From NCBI RefSeq assembly GCF_021568905.1, contig NZ_JAKGSB010000006.1, positions 124,001 through 188,000 on the forward strand: a stretch of DNA of 64,000 bases. Direction: 5' to 3'. A program made the translations under genes and the position numbers. Shown here in pieces: positions 1-16,443 of the stretch. Below the pieces are notes generated by a model. It did not search any database. It saw nothing but the letters and a program-made list of their open reading frames with translations, and was not told the origin of the DNA. The first letter of the stretch is position 1, and each line of letters opens with the position of its first letter. The DNA comes from Zavarzinia marina. Lineage in GTDB: Bacteria; Pseudomonadota; Alphaproteobacteria; Zavarziniales; Zavarziniaceae.

Positions 1-23
1 ATCGGGGAGGCGTAGAGCCGGCA

Positions 24-58
24 TTCCAACGTCTTCATTTTTGATTATAATGAAGACG
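24..58 (+). promoter_or_regulatory. parDE promoter with overlapping palindromic operator
   Basis: Two perfect 10-bp arms (CGTCTTCATT at 30-39 and AATGAAGACG at 49-58) flank a 9-nt spacer. A perfect -10 box TATAAT (46-51) lies across the spacer and the right arm, with TTCCAA (24-29) as -35 at 16-nt spacing. A repressor on the palindrome would cover the -10, which is the usual layout of autoregulated ParD-type antitoxin operators. The sites are seen directly; the binding protein is inferred. Confidence 0.7.
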
Positions 59-78
59 CATATCTTGGAGGATGGCCC

Positions 79-333
79 GTGTCCCGCACCACGACGATGA
101 CCGTCCGCGTCAGCGGCGCCCTCAGCGAATTTGTCGCCTCGAATGTCGGCGAGGACGGCAGCTATGAAAACGTCAGCGAATATATTCGCGACCTCATTCG
201 CCGCGACAAGGAACGGGTGGAGCGTGAAGCCTTCGACCGCCTGAAGGCCGAACTGACGCGAGCTTTCGCCGCGCCCGAGACATCCTACCGGCCGATCACC
301 GCCGCCGAAATCGTCGCCCGCAACGAAGACTGA
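79..333 (+). CDS. parD: ParD-like ribbon-helix-helix antitoxin
   Basis: An 84-residue protein with the ParD layout: an N-terminal strand (TMTVRVSGALSEFV), then helices ending in the ENVSEYIRDLIRRD signature of RHH antitoxins, and a charged C-terminal tail (residues 45-84) expected to wrap the toxin. By family knowledge it neutralises the ParE toxin and represses its own promoter. The GTG start at 79 is chosen because GGAGGA (66-71) sits 7 nt upstream; the nearby ATG at 72 is out of frame. It is followed 7 nt later by the toxin gene, so the two are co-transcribed. The upstream palindrome over the -10 box is the likely operator. Confidence 0.85.
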   Translation: MSRTTTMTVRVSGALSEFVASNVGEDGSYENVSEYIRDLIRRDKERVEREAFDRLKAELTRAFAAPETSYRPITAAEIVARNED

Positions 334-340
334 GCGGCCC

Positions 341-652
341 ATGGCCACGGTCCGCGTCCAGGAATCCGCCACGTTCCGGCTCGACGAGATTTATCGCTAT
401 ACCCGCGACCGCTGGGGCCGCGATCAAGCCGCCGCCTATATCACCGGCCTCTTCGCCAGCTTCGACATGATCGAGCGCCGGGGCGTGACCTCCCGCCCCA
501 TCCCCGCCGAATTCGGCCTCGACGGTTACGTTTATCGTTACCAGCGCCACTTTGTCTATTGGCGCCGGCTCTCTGACGGCGACATCGGTATCGTCACCAT
601 CCTGCACGAGCGCATGCATCAGATCGACCGCTTCCGCGACGATTTCGTGTGA
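341..652 (+). CDS. parE: ParE/RelE-superfamily toxin
   Basis: 103 residues with the small RelE/ParE fold pattern: an N-terminal strand and helix (RLDEIYRYTRDRWG), a central helix (AAAYITGLFASFDMI), and C-terminal strands with the ParE-typical segment YRYQRHFVYWRR followed by DIGIVTILHERM. ParE members poison DNA gyrase and RelE members cut mRNA; the wording RxHFVYWR and ILHERM fits ParE better. It starts 7 nt after the antitoxin. Its stop lies about 100 bp from the rpoC terminator, so the TA pair is convergent with the RNA-polymerase operon. Confidence 0.82.
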   Translation: MATVRVQESATFRLDEIYRYTRDRWGRDQAAAYITGLFASFDMIERRGVTSRPIPAEFGLDGYVYRYQRHFVYWRRLSDGDIGIVTILHERMHQIDRFRDDFV

Positions 653-749
653 CGGAACTTGCCCCCATTATCATCCTGACCCGGGCCGAAACCTTTCACG
701 AGCGGGCGCCTTTTCCGGATGAAAGCGTCGGGGCGGCCCGTCCTTTGGC

Positions 750-785
750 AAAAGAAAAGGCCCGGGACGTCACCGTCCCGGGCCT
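750..785 (-). terminator. Intrinsic terminator of the rpoBC operon
   Basis: A 12-bp stem (AGGCCCGGGACG at 758-769 pairing with 774-785) closes a 4-nt loop. Read on the minus strand it is followed by TTTTCTTTT (749-757 complement). It lies 23 bp past the rpoC stop, the expected place for rho-independent termination. Confidence 0.85.
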
Positions 786-808
786 TGTCGTTCGTGCCGT
801 CACACCGC

Positions 809-5002
<4,194 letters not shown>

Positions 5003-5084
5003 TCAGGCGCCGCGGGCGTCCCCGCGCGCTCGGTTGCGAAAATCATCATCGTCGAATGCGGCATGAACATGGACGTCGCGCGGA

Positions 5085-9200
<4,116 letters not shown>

Positions 9201-9343
9201 GGGACCCTCGCGACAACATCTCTCTGCGCTTCATTCGATCGGATGCGGAACGGCGCGCAGTCCTCGTTCCAACATCGCCCATCCGGGCCGGCCCTTCGAC
9301 GGAAGGGAAGGAACCGGGGACGGGCGAACCCGCCCCCGATCCG

Positions 9344-9363
9344 AATTCGGCGAAAGCCGAATT
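9344..9363 (-). other. rplL-rpoB intergenic hairpin (attenuator or processing site)
   Basis: An 8-bp stem (AATTCGGC / GCCGAATT) with a 4-nt loop starts inside the rplL stop codon. It has no T-tract, so it is not a classical terminator. Partial termination or RNase processing at this gap is known in enterobacteria; its role here is inferred from position only. Confidence 0.45.
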
Positions 9364-9742
9364 ACTTGACGGTGACCTTGGCGCCAGCCGACTCGATCTG
9401 TTCCTTGATCTTGTTGGCTTCGTCCTTGGACACGCCGGCCTTGACTTCCTTCGGCGCGGCTTCGACCAGGTCCTTGGCTTCCTTGAGGCCGAGACCGGTG
9501 ACGGCGCGGACTTCCTTGATCACGTTGATCTTCTTGTCGCCGGCGGCTTCGAGGATCACGGTGAACTCGGTCTGCTCTTCGGCAGCGGGGGCAGCAGCGG
9601 CGGCACCACCGCCAGCGGCGGCAACGGCGACCGGAGCGGCGGCGGAAACGCCCCACTTGTCTTCGAGCATCTTCGACAGTTCGGCGGCTTCGAGAACGGT
9701 CAGCGCCGAGAGTTCTTCAACGATACGGGCCAGATCAGCCAT
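9362..9742 (-). CDS. rplL: 50S ribosomal protein L7/L12
   Basis: 126 residues. The N-terminal dimerisation helices ([30 protein letters not shown]) are followed by the Ala/Gly-rich flexible hinge (residues 34-55) and the globular C-terminal domain ending in AGAKVTVK, which contacts translation factors. It is the multicopy stalk protein that binds L10. An AAGGA ribosome-binding site lies about 10 nt before the ATG. It follows rplJ by 45 nt and precedes rpoB by 161 nt. Confidence 0.98.
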   Translation of the reverse strand: MADLARIVEELSALTVLEAAELSKMLEDKWGVSAAAPVAVAAAGGGAAAAAPAAEEQTEFTVILEAAGDKKINVIKEVRAVTGLGLKEAKDLVEAAPKEVKAGVSKDEANKIKEQIESAGAKVTVK

Positions 9743-9787
9743 TTTGATACGTCCTTACTTGAGACTGGATTGGGTTGGTACGGAGGC

Positions 9788-10312
9788 TCACGCCGCCTGC
9801 TCTTCGTCCTTCTTGGCATAGGCCGCCAGCACCCGGGCGACCTGACCGCCGGGCGCCTGCAGCACCGAAGCGATCCGAGACGCGGGGGTCTGGAGCATGC
9901 CAAGCAGCTTGCCACGCAGTTCGTCCAGCGACGGCAGGGTCGCGAGGGCTTCGATACCCCCGACGTCCAGCGCCTGGCCGCCCATGACCGCGCCCTGAAG
10001 AACGTATTTCTTGTTCTTCTTGGCGTATTCGACCGCGACCTTGGCCGCGGCGACGGGATCGGTCGAATAGGCGATCGCGGTCGGACCCTTCATGAGATCC
10101 GACAGGCCTTCGAACTTCGTGTCCTTGAGAGCAAGCTTGGTGAGCCGGTTCTTGGAAACCTTGAAGCTGGCACCGGCAGCACGCATCTGGCGACGGAGAT
10201 CGGTGATCTCCGAAACCGTCAGCCCGCTGTAGTGACCGACAACCACCAGCGACGTCTCGTTGAAGACGTCCGAGAGGTTCTCGACCAGCTCCTTCTTTGC
10301 GGCTCTGTCCAC
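9788..10312 (-). CDS. rplJ: 50S ribosomal protein L10
   Basis: 174 residues from a GTG start at 10312, with GGGAG 7 nt upstream. The open frame extends 30 codons further (to 10402), but that extension (AGHAPRFWQKRPGG...) does not resemble any L10, so I reject it. The body VDRAAKKELVENLSDVF...VVVGHYSGLTV matches the L10 N-terminal RNA-binding domain, and the C-terminal helix (residues 135-174) is the L7/L12 docking platform. L10 with L7/L12 normally autoregulates this mRNA through a leader; the 341-nt structured gap upstream fits that. Confidence 0.96.
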   Translation of the reverse strand: MDRAAKKELVENLSDVFNETSLVVVGHYSGLTVSEITDLRRQMRAAGASFKVSKNRLTKLALKDTKFEGLSDLMKGPTAIAYSTDPVAAAKVAVEYAKKNKKYVLQGAVMGGQALDVGGIEALATLPSLDELRGKLLGMLQTPASRIASVLQAPGGQVARVLAAYAKKDEEQAA

Positions 10313-10653
10313 CTTGTTACTCCCGAGTTGCCCGATGGCGCGACCTGCGCCGCCGGGCCGTTTCTGCCAGAACCGAGGGGCATGCCCCGCGATCCGTGAC
10401 ACCTGTCCCAGGAAAGACCCAATCGCAGTCCCCGACGCATGGCCGGGGCCGAATTCTGTCTACTCCCGTCTATGCTGGCGAATTTTAAGCACCCAGGGCA
10501 GGAACCCGGGGCGCGCCGGCAGTCTCGGACAGGGCGACGATCCGTTGCCGGACCGCCCCTTCCCGGAAAGAATGCGAGCATTCTCGCCGGGAAACCTCGA
10601 AAGTCCCCCGGCCCTGCGGCCGGGAGACCCTCGAATTCACATTGGGTGAAGCG
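10313..10653 (-). ncRNA. Probable L10 leader (structured rplA-rplJ intergenic region)
   Basis: This 341-nt gap holds no gene. Two hairpins are clear: 10561-10592 (outer arms TCCCGG/CCGGGA, a 2x2 internal loop, inner arms AGAATG/CATTCT, 4-nt loop) and 10607-10624 (CCCGGCC/GGCCGGG, 4-nt loop). Neither has a T-run, so they are not terminators. By analogy with other bacteria, an L10-L7/L12 binding leader is expected here. The assignment rests on position and hairpins, not on a covariance match. Confidence 0.5.
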
Positions 10654-11349
10654 TCAGGAAACGACCGACGACACTTCGACCCGGATGCCGGGGCCCATGG
10701 AGGAGGACACGGCCACCTTCTTCAGGTAGGTGCCCTTGGCGCCCGTCGGCTTCGCGCGCGACACCGCGTCGACGAAAGCCTTGATGTTCTCTTCCAGCGC
10801 TTCCGGCGAGAAGCTCGCCTTGCCGACGCCGGCCTGCATGACGCCGGCCTTCTCGACGCGGAACTGGACCTGACCGCCCTTGGCCGCCTTGATCGCCTCG
10901 GCGACATTGGCGGTCACGGTGCCGAGCTTCGGGTTCGGCATCAGGCCGCGCGGGCCGAGCACCTTGCCGAGCTTGCCGACCACCACCATCATGTCGGGGG
11001 TGGCGATGCAGCGGTCGAAGTTGATGTTGCCGGCCTGGATCTCGGCCGCGAGGTCGTCCGCGCCGACGAGATCGGCACCGGCGGCCTTGGCCGCATCGGC
11101 CTTGTCGCCCTTGGCGAAGACGGCGACGCGCACGGTCTTGCCCGTGCCGTGCGGCAGGGTGACGGCGCCGCGCACCATCTGGTCGGCGTGACGCGGATCG
11201 ACGCCCAGGTTCAGCGCGACCTCGATGGTCTCGTCGAACTTCGCGGTGGCGCGTTCCTTGATCAGCTGGACCGCATCGGCGAGCGGGTAGTTCTTGTTGC
11301 GGTCGATACCTTCCGCGGCCTTCTTCAGGCGCTTACCGACGAAAGCCAT
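10654..11349 (-). CDS. rplA: 50S ribosomal protein L1
   Basis: 231 residues with the L1 pattern: N-terminal [28 protein letters not shown], the [24 protein letters not shown] strand-helix segment, the [14 protein letters not shown] motif of domain II (near residues 131-144) and the C-terminal [20 protein letters not shown]. It builds the L1 stalk at the E site and binds 23S rRNA; in many bacteria it also represses the rplK-rplA mRNA. It begins 4 nt after rplK, so the two are translationally close. Confidence 0.98.
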   Translation of the reverse strand: MAFVGKRLKKAAEGIDRNKNYPLADAVQLIKERATAKFDETIEVALNLGVDPRHADQMVRGAVTLPHGTGKTVRVAVFAKGDKADAAKAAGADLVGADDLAAEIQAGNINFDRCIATPDMMVVVGKLGKVLGPRGLMPNPKLGTVTANVAEAIKAAKGGQVQFRVEKAGVMQAGVGKASFSPEALEENIKAFVDAVSRAKPTGAKGTYLKKVAVSSSMGPGIRVEVSSVVS

Positions 11350-11353
11350 CCGA

Positions 11354-11782
11354 TTACTCCTTCACCTGGAGGCCCATCGACCGGGCGGAGCCGGCGATCT
11401 GGCGCGCGACGGCGTCGACGTCGTTGGAATTCGAGTCCTGGATCTTGATGGCGGCGATCTCGTTGATCTGCGCCATGGTGATCGAACCCACGGTGCCGCG
11501 ACCCGGGGTGGTGGAACCCTTGTTCAGGTTCACCGCCTTCTTCAGGAAGTAGGTCACCGGCGGCGTCTTGGTCACGAAGGAGAACGACTTGTCCGAATAG
11601 ACGGTGATCACCACCGGCACCGGAATGCCCTTCTCCATGCTGGCCGTCGCCGCGTTGAACTCCTTGCAGAAGCCCATGATGTTGACGCCGCGCTGACCGA
11701 GCGCGGGGCCGATGGGCGGCGAAGGGTTGGCGGCGCCAGCCTTCACCTGCAACTTGATATAACCATCAATCTTCTTCGCCAT
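11354..11782 (-). CDS. rplK: 50S ribosomal protein L11
   Basis: 142 residues, standard length. The N-terminal domain holds the Pro-rich hinge and thiostrepton-region motif [20 protein letters not shown] (residues 18-37). The C-terminal rRNA-binding domain contains [23 protein letters not shown] and ends SARSMGLQV. It sits in the GTPase-associated centre and is needed for stringent-response signalling on the ribosome. It is followed by rplA after 4 nt; nusG lies 148 nt upstream. Confidence 0.98.
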   Translation of the reverse strand: MAKKIDGYIKLQVKAGAANPSPPIGPALGQRGVNIMGFCKEFNAATASMEKGIPVPVVITVYSDKSFSFVTKTPPVTYFLKKAVNLNKGSTTPGRGTVGSITMAQINEIAAIKIQDSNSNDVDAVARQIAGSARSMGLQVKE

Positions 11783-11930
11783 AACATCCCTCCTGGCCGA
11801 CCTTCACGCGAAGGCGGCCGGTTGTTCCGGGAGGTCGTGGGTACGGCCCCTGGTGGACTTTTCCAGGATGGCCTCCCTCACCGGCCCCGCGACCGCCATC
11901 GGGCGGACCGGAGCCCCTCGCCTATTCCCC

Positions 11931-12461
11931 TCAGATCTTCTCGACCTGAGAGAATTCCAGTTCGACCGGGGTCGCCCGGCCGAAGATCGAAACCGCGACC
12001 TTGAGGCGCGAACGCTCCAGGTCGACATCCTCCACCACGCCGTTGAACGAGGTGAAGGGGCCGTCGGCCACGCGCACCTGCTCGCCGATCTCGAAGGTGA
12101 TGGTGCTCTTCGGCCGCTCGATGCCCTCCTGCACCTGATGCAGGATGCGCTGAGCCTCGGCCTCGGAGATCGGGGTCGGCTTGCCGGCCGGCCCCAGGAA
12201 ACCCGTCACCTTCGCGGTGTTCTTGATCAGGTGATAGCCCTGATCGCTCATCTCCATCTTCACCAGGACATAGCCGGGGAAGAACTTGCGCTCGGCCGAG
12301 ACCTTCTGGCCCCGGCGCACTTCGACCACCTCTTCGGTCGGGACCAGCACCTCGAGGATCTGGTCCTCCATGCCGTGCTGCTCGACCTGCTCGCGGATCG
12401 AGCCCGCGACCTTCTTCTCGAAGCCCGAATAGGCGTGAACGATGTACCACCGTGCCGTCAT
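11931..12461 (-). CDS. nusG: Transcription termination/antitermination factor NusG
   Basis: 176 residues from the ATG at 12461 (GGAG about 10 nt upstream), giving the normal N-terminus [18 protein letters not shown]. An ATG-like start five codons upstream would overlap secE and lacks a site. The NGN domain (residues 1-115, with [21 protein letters not shown]) binds RNA polymerase. The KOW domain (near 125-160, [19 protein letters not shown]) binds S10 or Rho. It lies 4 nt after secE, the usual secE-nusG pair. Confidence 0.97.
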   Translation of the reverse strand: MTARWYIVHAYSGFEKKVAGSIREQVEQHGMEDQILEVLVPTEEVVEVRRGQKVSAERKFFPGYVLVKMEMSDQGYHLIKNTAKVTGFLGPAGKPTPISEAEAQRILHQVQEGIERPKSTITFEIGEQVRVADGPFTSFNGVVEDVDLERSRLKVAVSIFGRATPVELEFSQVEKI

Positions 12462-12465
12462 GGCC

Positions 12466-12663
12466 TTACGCTCCAAAGCCGAGGACGAATTCGACCGCCT
12501 TGGAAAGGCCGATGTCGACCACCAGGAAGAACAGCGACGCCACCACCACCATGATGAAGACCATCAGGGTCGTGATGCCGGTCTCCTTGCGCGTCGGCCA
12601 GGTCACCTTGGAGACTTCCTGGCGGACCTGCCGGGCAAATTCGATCGGACTCGGCTTGCTCAT
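12466..12663 (-). CDS. secE: Preprotein translocase subunit SecE
   Basis: 65 residues, the short single-helix form found in alphaproteobacteria. The amphipathic segment with the conserved [12 protein letters not shown] motif (residues 16-27) lies on the cytoplasmic face and is followed by one membrane helix (about 31-55). SecE clamps SecY in the inner-membrane translocon. It lies between tRNA-Trp and nusG, its near-universal position. Confidence 0.97.
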   Translation of the reverse strand: MSKPSPIEFARQVRQEVSKVTWPTRKETGITTLMVFIMVVVASLFFLVVDIGLSKAVEFVLGFGA

Positions 12664-12840
12664 GCCCTGTCACTCATCCTTGTGCGGCCAACGGCCTTCA
12701 GCGGACGTCCCGGCCCGGCATCGGCGCCCGCCCCCTCGCGGGGCCGAAGTACCGACAACGAGCCGAGGGCCGGGACGCGGTCGCCCGCGTCCGGCCCTGG
12801 TCCCATTCCTATCTACCGACCGTTCGCCACCCTCGAGAAG

Positions 12841-12916
12841 TGGCAGGAGTGGAGGGGCTCGAACCCCCAGCCCCCGGTTTTGGAGACCGGTGCTCTACCA
12901 ATTGAGCTACACTCCT
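12841..12916 (-). tRNA. tRNA-Trp (CCA)
   Basis: The 76-nt cloverleaf is complete: acceptor AGGAGTG pairs with CACTCCT, the anticodon stem ACCGG/CCGGG carries the loop CTCCAAA with anticodon CCA, the T-arm is GGTTCGAGCC, discriminator G, and the 3' CCA is encoded. It lies between tuf and secE, the conserved place for this gene in proteobacteria. Confidence 0.97.
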
Positions 12917-12945
12917 GTAGCCCCGGCCGGGTACCAATCAATACC

Positions 12946-14136
12946 TTACTTGTCGATTCCGGCGACGACGCCGGCACCGACGGTGCGGCCGCCCTCGCGG
13001 ATCGCGAAGCGAAGACCTTCGTCCATCGCGATCGGGGCGATCAGCTCGACCGTCATCGCGACATTGTCACCCGGCATCACCATCTCGACGCCGTCCGGCA
13101 GCGTCACGATGCCGGTCACGTCCGTCGTCCGGAAATAGAACTGCGGACGGTAGTTGGTGAAGAACGGGGTGTGGCGCCCGCCCTCTTCCTTCGTCAGGAT
13201 GTAGGCTTCGGCCTTGAACTTCGTGTGCGGCGTGATCGAGCCCGGCTTCGCCAGAACCTGACCGCGCTCCACGTCGTCGCGACCAACGCCGCGCAGCAGC
13301 GCGCCGATGTTGTCGCCCGCCTCGCCCTGGTCCAGCAGCTTGCGGAACATCTCGACGCCGGTCACCGTCGTCTTCTTCGTCGCGCGAAGACCGACAATCT
13401 CGATTTCCTCGCCGACCTTCACGATGCCGCGCTCGACACGGCCGGTCACGACGGTGCCGCGGCCCGAGATCGAGAACACGTCCTCGATCGGCATCAGGAA
13501 CGGACGGTCCTTCGGACGCTCCGGCTGCGGGATGTAGTCGTCAACCGCCGCCATCAGCTCCAGAACCGCGTCATGACCCAGCTTCTTGTCCGAGTCGTTC
13601 AGCGCGCACAGCGCCGAGCCCCGGATCACCGGAATGTCGTCGCCCGGGAAGTCGTAGGACGACAGCAGCTCGCGAACCTCGAGCTCCACAAGGTCCAGCA
13701 GCTCCTCGTCGTCGACCATGTCGCACTTGTTCAGGAACACCACCAGCGACGGCACGCCCACCTGGCGCGCCAGCAGAATGTGCTCGCGGGTCTGCGGCAT
13801 CGGGCCGTCGGCAGCCGACACGACCAGGATCGCGCCGTCCATCTGCGCCGCACCCGTGATCATGTTCTTCACATAGTCGGCGTGGCCCGGGCAGTCGACG
13901 TGCGCGTAGTGCCGGTTCGCCGTCTCGTATTCGACGTGCGCCGTCGAGATCGTGATGCCCCGCGCGCGCTCCTCCGGCGCCTTGTCGATCATGTCATAGG
14001 CCGTGAACGACGCACCGCCCGTCTCCGCCAGGACCTTGGTGATCGCCGCCGTCAGCGACGTCTTGCCATGGTCGACGTGACCGATCGTACCGATGTTGCA
14101 ATGCGGCTTGTCCCGCTTGAAACTTTCCTTGGCCAT
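12946..14136 (-). CDS. tuf: Elongation factor Tu
   Basis: 396 residues. The GTPase motifs are readable in order: GHVDHGKT (P-loop), the switch I segment [22 protein letters not shown] and SAL. Domains II and III follow, ending in the family-typical [12 protein letters not shown]. It delivers aminoacyl-tRNA to the ribosome. The ATG at 14136 gives the standard [13 protein letters not shown]-terminus; a longer frame (10 codons) is not supported. It lies between tRNA-Gly and tRNA-Trp and is probably co-transcribed with them. Proteobacteria often carry a second tuf near fusA, outside this window. Confidence 0.98.
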   Translation of the reverse strand: MAKESFKRDKPHCNIGTIGHVDHGKTSLTAAITKVLAETGGASFTAYDMIDKAPEERARGITISTAHVEYETANRHYAHVDCPGHADYVKNMITGAAQMDGAILVVSAADGPMPQTREHILLARQVGVPSLVVFLNKCDMVDDEELLDLVELEVRELLSSYDFPGDDIPVIRGSALCALNDSDKKLGHDAVLELMAAVDDYIPQPERPKDRPFLMPIEDVFSISGRGTVVTGRVERGIVKVGEEIEIVGLRATKKTTVTGVEMFRKLLDQGEAGDNIGALLRGVGRDDVERGQVLAKPGSITPHTKFKAEAYILTKEEGGRHTPFFTNYRPQFYFRTTDVTGIVTLPDGVEMVMPGDNVAMTVELIAPIAMDEGLRFAIREGGRTVGAGVVAGIDK

Positions 14137-14245
14137 TTCTGCAGTCCGTCTAAAACATCGACCCAAGATGAAGGGACAGACGGCTTTCGCCGCTGTCCTG
14201 AAACTCTCTCAATGCCGGCCGCGGCCGGCGATTTCCTTCCGAGCT

Positions 14246-14319
14246 TGGAGCGGGTGATGGGAATCGAACCCACACAACCAGCTTGGAAGGCTGGGGCTCT
14301 ACCATTGAGCTACACCCGC
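14246..14319 (-). tRNA. tRNA-Gly (TCC)
   Basis: A 74-nt cloverleaf: acceptor GCGGGTG / CACCCGC, anticodon stem CAGCC/GGCTG-type pairing around loop CTTCCAA with anticodon TCC, T-arm GGTTCGATTCC, discriminator T, encoded CCA. It is 109 nt upstream of the tuf start codon and 94 nt downstream of tRNA-Tyr. Confidence 0.96.
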
Positions 14320-14413
14320 GCGCCAGACAATTCAGCAAGCCACCCGCTTTCGCGTTCCGCCCGTCCGTCGCCGCCGGTCCGCCGCCCTTGCCCGCCCCAG
14401 ACCCTTAAGTCGA

Positions 14414-14499
14414 TGGTGGAGGGGGTTGGATTCGAACCAACGTAGACATTCGTCGGCAGATTTACAGTCTGCTGCCATTGACCGCTCGGCCACCCCTCC
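14414..14499 (-). tRNA. tRNA-Tyr (GTA)
   Basis: An 86-nt class II tRNA with a long variable arm. The acceptor is GGAGGGG / CCCCTCC, the anticodon loop in GCAGACTGTAAATCTGC gives GTA, and the 3' CCA is encoded. It is the first gene of the tRNA-tuf-secE run, directly behind a promoter. Confidence 0.97.
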
Positions 14500-14542
14500 A
14501 CTCGGGGCTGACGTTCAGGGCGACCTGCCCGCCAGAGCGCCG

Positions 14543-14571
14543 CACTATGGTCATTTGGCGCGTGCTGTCAA
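14543..14571 (-). promoter_or_regulatory. Sigma70-type promoter of the tRNA-Tyr/tRNA-Gly/tuf operon
   Basis: On the minus strand a perfect -35 TTGACA (14571-14566) is followed after 16-17 nt by CATAGT/ATAGTG as -10 (14549-14543). Initiation would fall about 35-40 nt before tRNA-Tyr. Both hexamers are seen directly; activity is inferred. Confidence 0.6.
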
Positions 14572-14734
14572 TCGGAAACAGAGAAGATTCGAAGGCCCGC
14601 GCGAAGGGCGCGGAAAGCGTCGGCCACGGCGGGGGCCCGACAGGCGCCATATGGGGATGCTCGGCCCCGATTCCCAGGGGGGCGGCCCGGCCGGCGACAA
14701 AGATCTTGCGCCGATTCCATCTTTCGTCATTAAT

Positions 14735-14752
14735 AACTGAACAGTCAGTTAC
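14735..14752. promoter_or_regulatory. Palindromic operator, probably for the adjacent TetR regulator
   Basis: TAACTGA and TCAGTTA arms with the 4-nt centre ACAG lie 16 nt before the TetR start codon. The position and the ACTGA-N4-TCAGT form resemble AcrR/CecR-type operators, so autoregulation is likely. Inferred from sequence only. Confidence 0.55.
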
Positions 14753-14767
14753 TAGAAACCATACCCC

Positions 14768-15469
14768 ATGGCCGATCATCCCGACACCGCCGAGGCTTCG
14801 CCGCCGCCGCCCGGATCCGGTTCCGAATCCGGTTCCGGACCGCGCTGGCGCCGGCGCAAGGACGCGCGCCCTTCCGAACTGCTGGATGCCGCCCTCGCCG
14901 TCTTCATCGAGAAGGGCTTCGCCGCCGCGCGGACGGAGGACATCGCGCGCGCCGCCGGCGTCACCAAGGGCACGGTCTATCTCTATTTCCCGTCGAAACA
15001 GGCGATCTTCGAGGCGGTGGTCCGCCGTACCGTGTTCGCCCGGCTGGACCGCGTGCAGAGCCTCTTTTCCGGCCACAGGGGCCCGGTCGCCCCCGTGCTG
15101 CGCCGGGTGATCGAGGAATTGGGCACGGAGGTCGCGACCACCGACCTCGCCGCCGTCGCCAAGCTGGTGATCGCCGAGGCCGGCAATTTCCCCGACATCG
15201 CGCGCTTCTACCGCAAGGAGGTGATCGCCCGGGGCGAGACCCTGTTCGGCCATGTCTACGGCCTTGGCCGGGCGGCGGGCGAATTTCCCGATCTGCCGGT
15301 CGAGACCGTGACCAAGCTGATCATGGGCCCCGTGCTGATCGCCGCCATCTGGCGCACCACCTTCGCCCCGGTGGACGACCGGCCCTTCGATCCCGCCGCC
15401 CTGATCCGTGCCCATGCCCGGGTCCTGACCGCCGGCCTCGGTGCTCTCGCCCTGGAGGAAAGACCTTGA
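14768..15469 (+). CDS. TetR/AcrR-family transcriptional regulator
   Basis: 233 residues. After a Gly/Ser/Pro-rich start, the TetR DNA-binding domain spans about residues 30-85, with the helix-turn-helix DIARAAGVTKGTVYLYFPSKQAIFEAVV fully typical. The remainder is a helical ligand domain. It is the first gene of an operon with an HlyD-type adaptor, an ABC ATPase and an ABC-2 permease. That is the order of E. coli cecR-ybhG-ybhF-ybhS/R, so it probably represses the exporter in response to a drug-like molecule. Its stop overlaps the next start by 4 nt. Confidence 0.9.
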   Translation: MADHPDTAEASPPPPGSGSESGSGPRWRRRKDARPSELLDAALAVFIEKGFAAARTEDIARAAGVTKGTVYLYFPSKQAIFEAVVRRTVFARLDRVQSLFSGHRGPVAPVLRRVIEELGTEVATTDLAAVAKLVIAEAGNFPDIARFYRKEVIARGETLFGHVYGLGRAAGEFPDLPVETVTKLIMGPVLIAAIWRTTFAPVDDRPFDPAALIRAHARVLTAGLGALALEERP

Positions 15470-16443
15470 TCCGCCCTCTCGCCACCGCCCTTCTCGCCCT
15501 TGCCCTCGCCGCCCCCCTCGCCGCCTGCGACGACGGCCCGCCGACGACGGTCCAGGGCTATGCCGAAGGCGATTTCGTCGATGTCGCGGCCAACGAGGGC
15601 GGGCGCCTGACCGCGCGCCTGGTCGAGGCCGGCGACCGGGTGGCAGCGGGCCAGCCCCTGTTCACCCTGGACGACACGGCCGCGAAGGCCGAGCGCGAAC
15701 GCGCCGCCGCCAGCCTCGCGGAGGCCCGCGCCCGCCTCGCCGATATCGAGAAGGGCGCGCGCCCCGCCGATCTCGCCGTCCTCGACGCCAATGTCGCCGA
15801 AGCCGAGGCCGCCCTCGACAACGCGAGGACCGAACTGGCCCGCACCCGTCGGCTCGAAGTGAGGGCGACCGCCAGCCGCCAGGCCCTGGACCGGGCGGAA
15901 ACCGCCGCCGCCCAGGCCGAAGCCCGCCTCGCCGCCGCCAGGGCCCAGCGCGCCGCCGCCGCGCTCCCCGCCCGCGACGACCAGTTGAGCGCGGCCACCG
16001 CCGCCGTCCGCGCCGCCGAGGCCGCTCTCGCCCAAGCCGACTGGCGCCTCGCCGAACGCCGGGTGGCGGCACCAGCCGCCGGGGTCGTCAGCGAAGTGAT
16101 CCGCGATCCGGGCGAGGTGGTGGCCGCCGGCGCCCCGGTGCTGACCCTGCTGCCGCCCGACGGCATCAAGATCCGCTTCTTCCTGCCCGAGCCGATGCTG
16201 CCCCGGATCGCGCTCGGCGCGACGGTGCGCCTGTCGTGCGACGGCTGCGCCGACGATCTTTCCGCCCGCGTCACCTATATCGCGCCGAAGGAGGAATTCA
16301 CGCCGCCGACGGTCTATACGATCGAGAACCGGCGCACCTTCGTCTTCATGGTCGAGGCGCGGCAGGCGAGCGGCGCGGCGCTCCGCCCCGGCCAGCCCCT
16401 GAGCGTCGATCTGGGGGGTATCAATCTGGAGCCCGCGCCGTGA
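15466..16443 (+). CDS. HlyD-family periplasmic adaptor lipoprotein of an ABC exporter
   Basis: 325 residues from a TTG start (TTGA overlap with the TetR stop; GGAGGAAAG just upstream). A short signal peptide ends in the lipobox LAAC, with Cys21 as the lipidated residue. Then come a lipoyl half-domain (about 33-70), a long Ala/Arg/Glu-rich coiled-coil hairpin (about 75-190), the second lipoyl half, and a beta-barrel with the segment KIRFFLPEPMLPRIALGATV. YbhG-like adaptors link an inner-membrane ABC pump to an outer-membrane channel. No channel gene is present here. Confidence 0.9.
   Translation: MIRPLATALLALALAAPLAACDDGPPTTVQGYAEGDFVDVAANEGGRLTARLVEAGDRVAAGQPLFTLDDTAAKAERERAAASLAEARARLADIEKGARPADLAVLDANVAEAEAALDNARTELARTRRLEVRATASRQALDRAETAAAQAEARLAAARAQRAAAALPARDDQLSAATAAVRAAEAALAQADWRLAERRVAAPAAGVVSEVIRDPGEVVAAGAPVLTLLPPDGIKIRFFLPEPMLPRIALGATVRLSCDGCADDLSARVTYIAPKEEFTPPTVYTIENRRTFVFMVEARQASGAALRPGQPLSVDLGGINLEPAP

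Noticed and set aside
10313-10402. A 30-codon N-terminal extension of L10
   Set aside because: It does not resemble any L10, while the GTG at 10312 has a good ribosome-binding site and gives the standard length.
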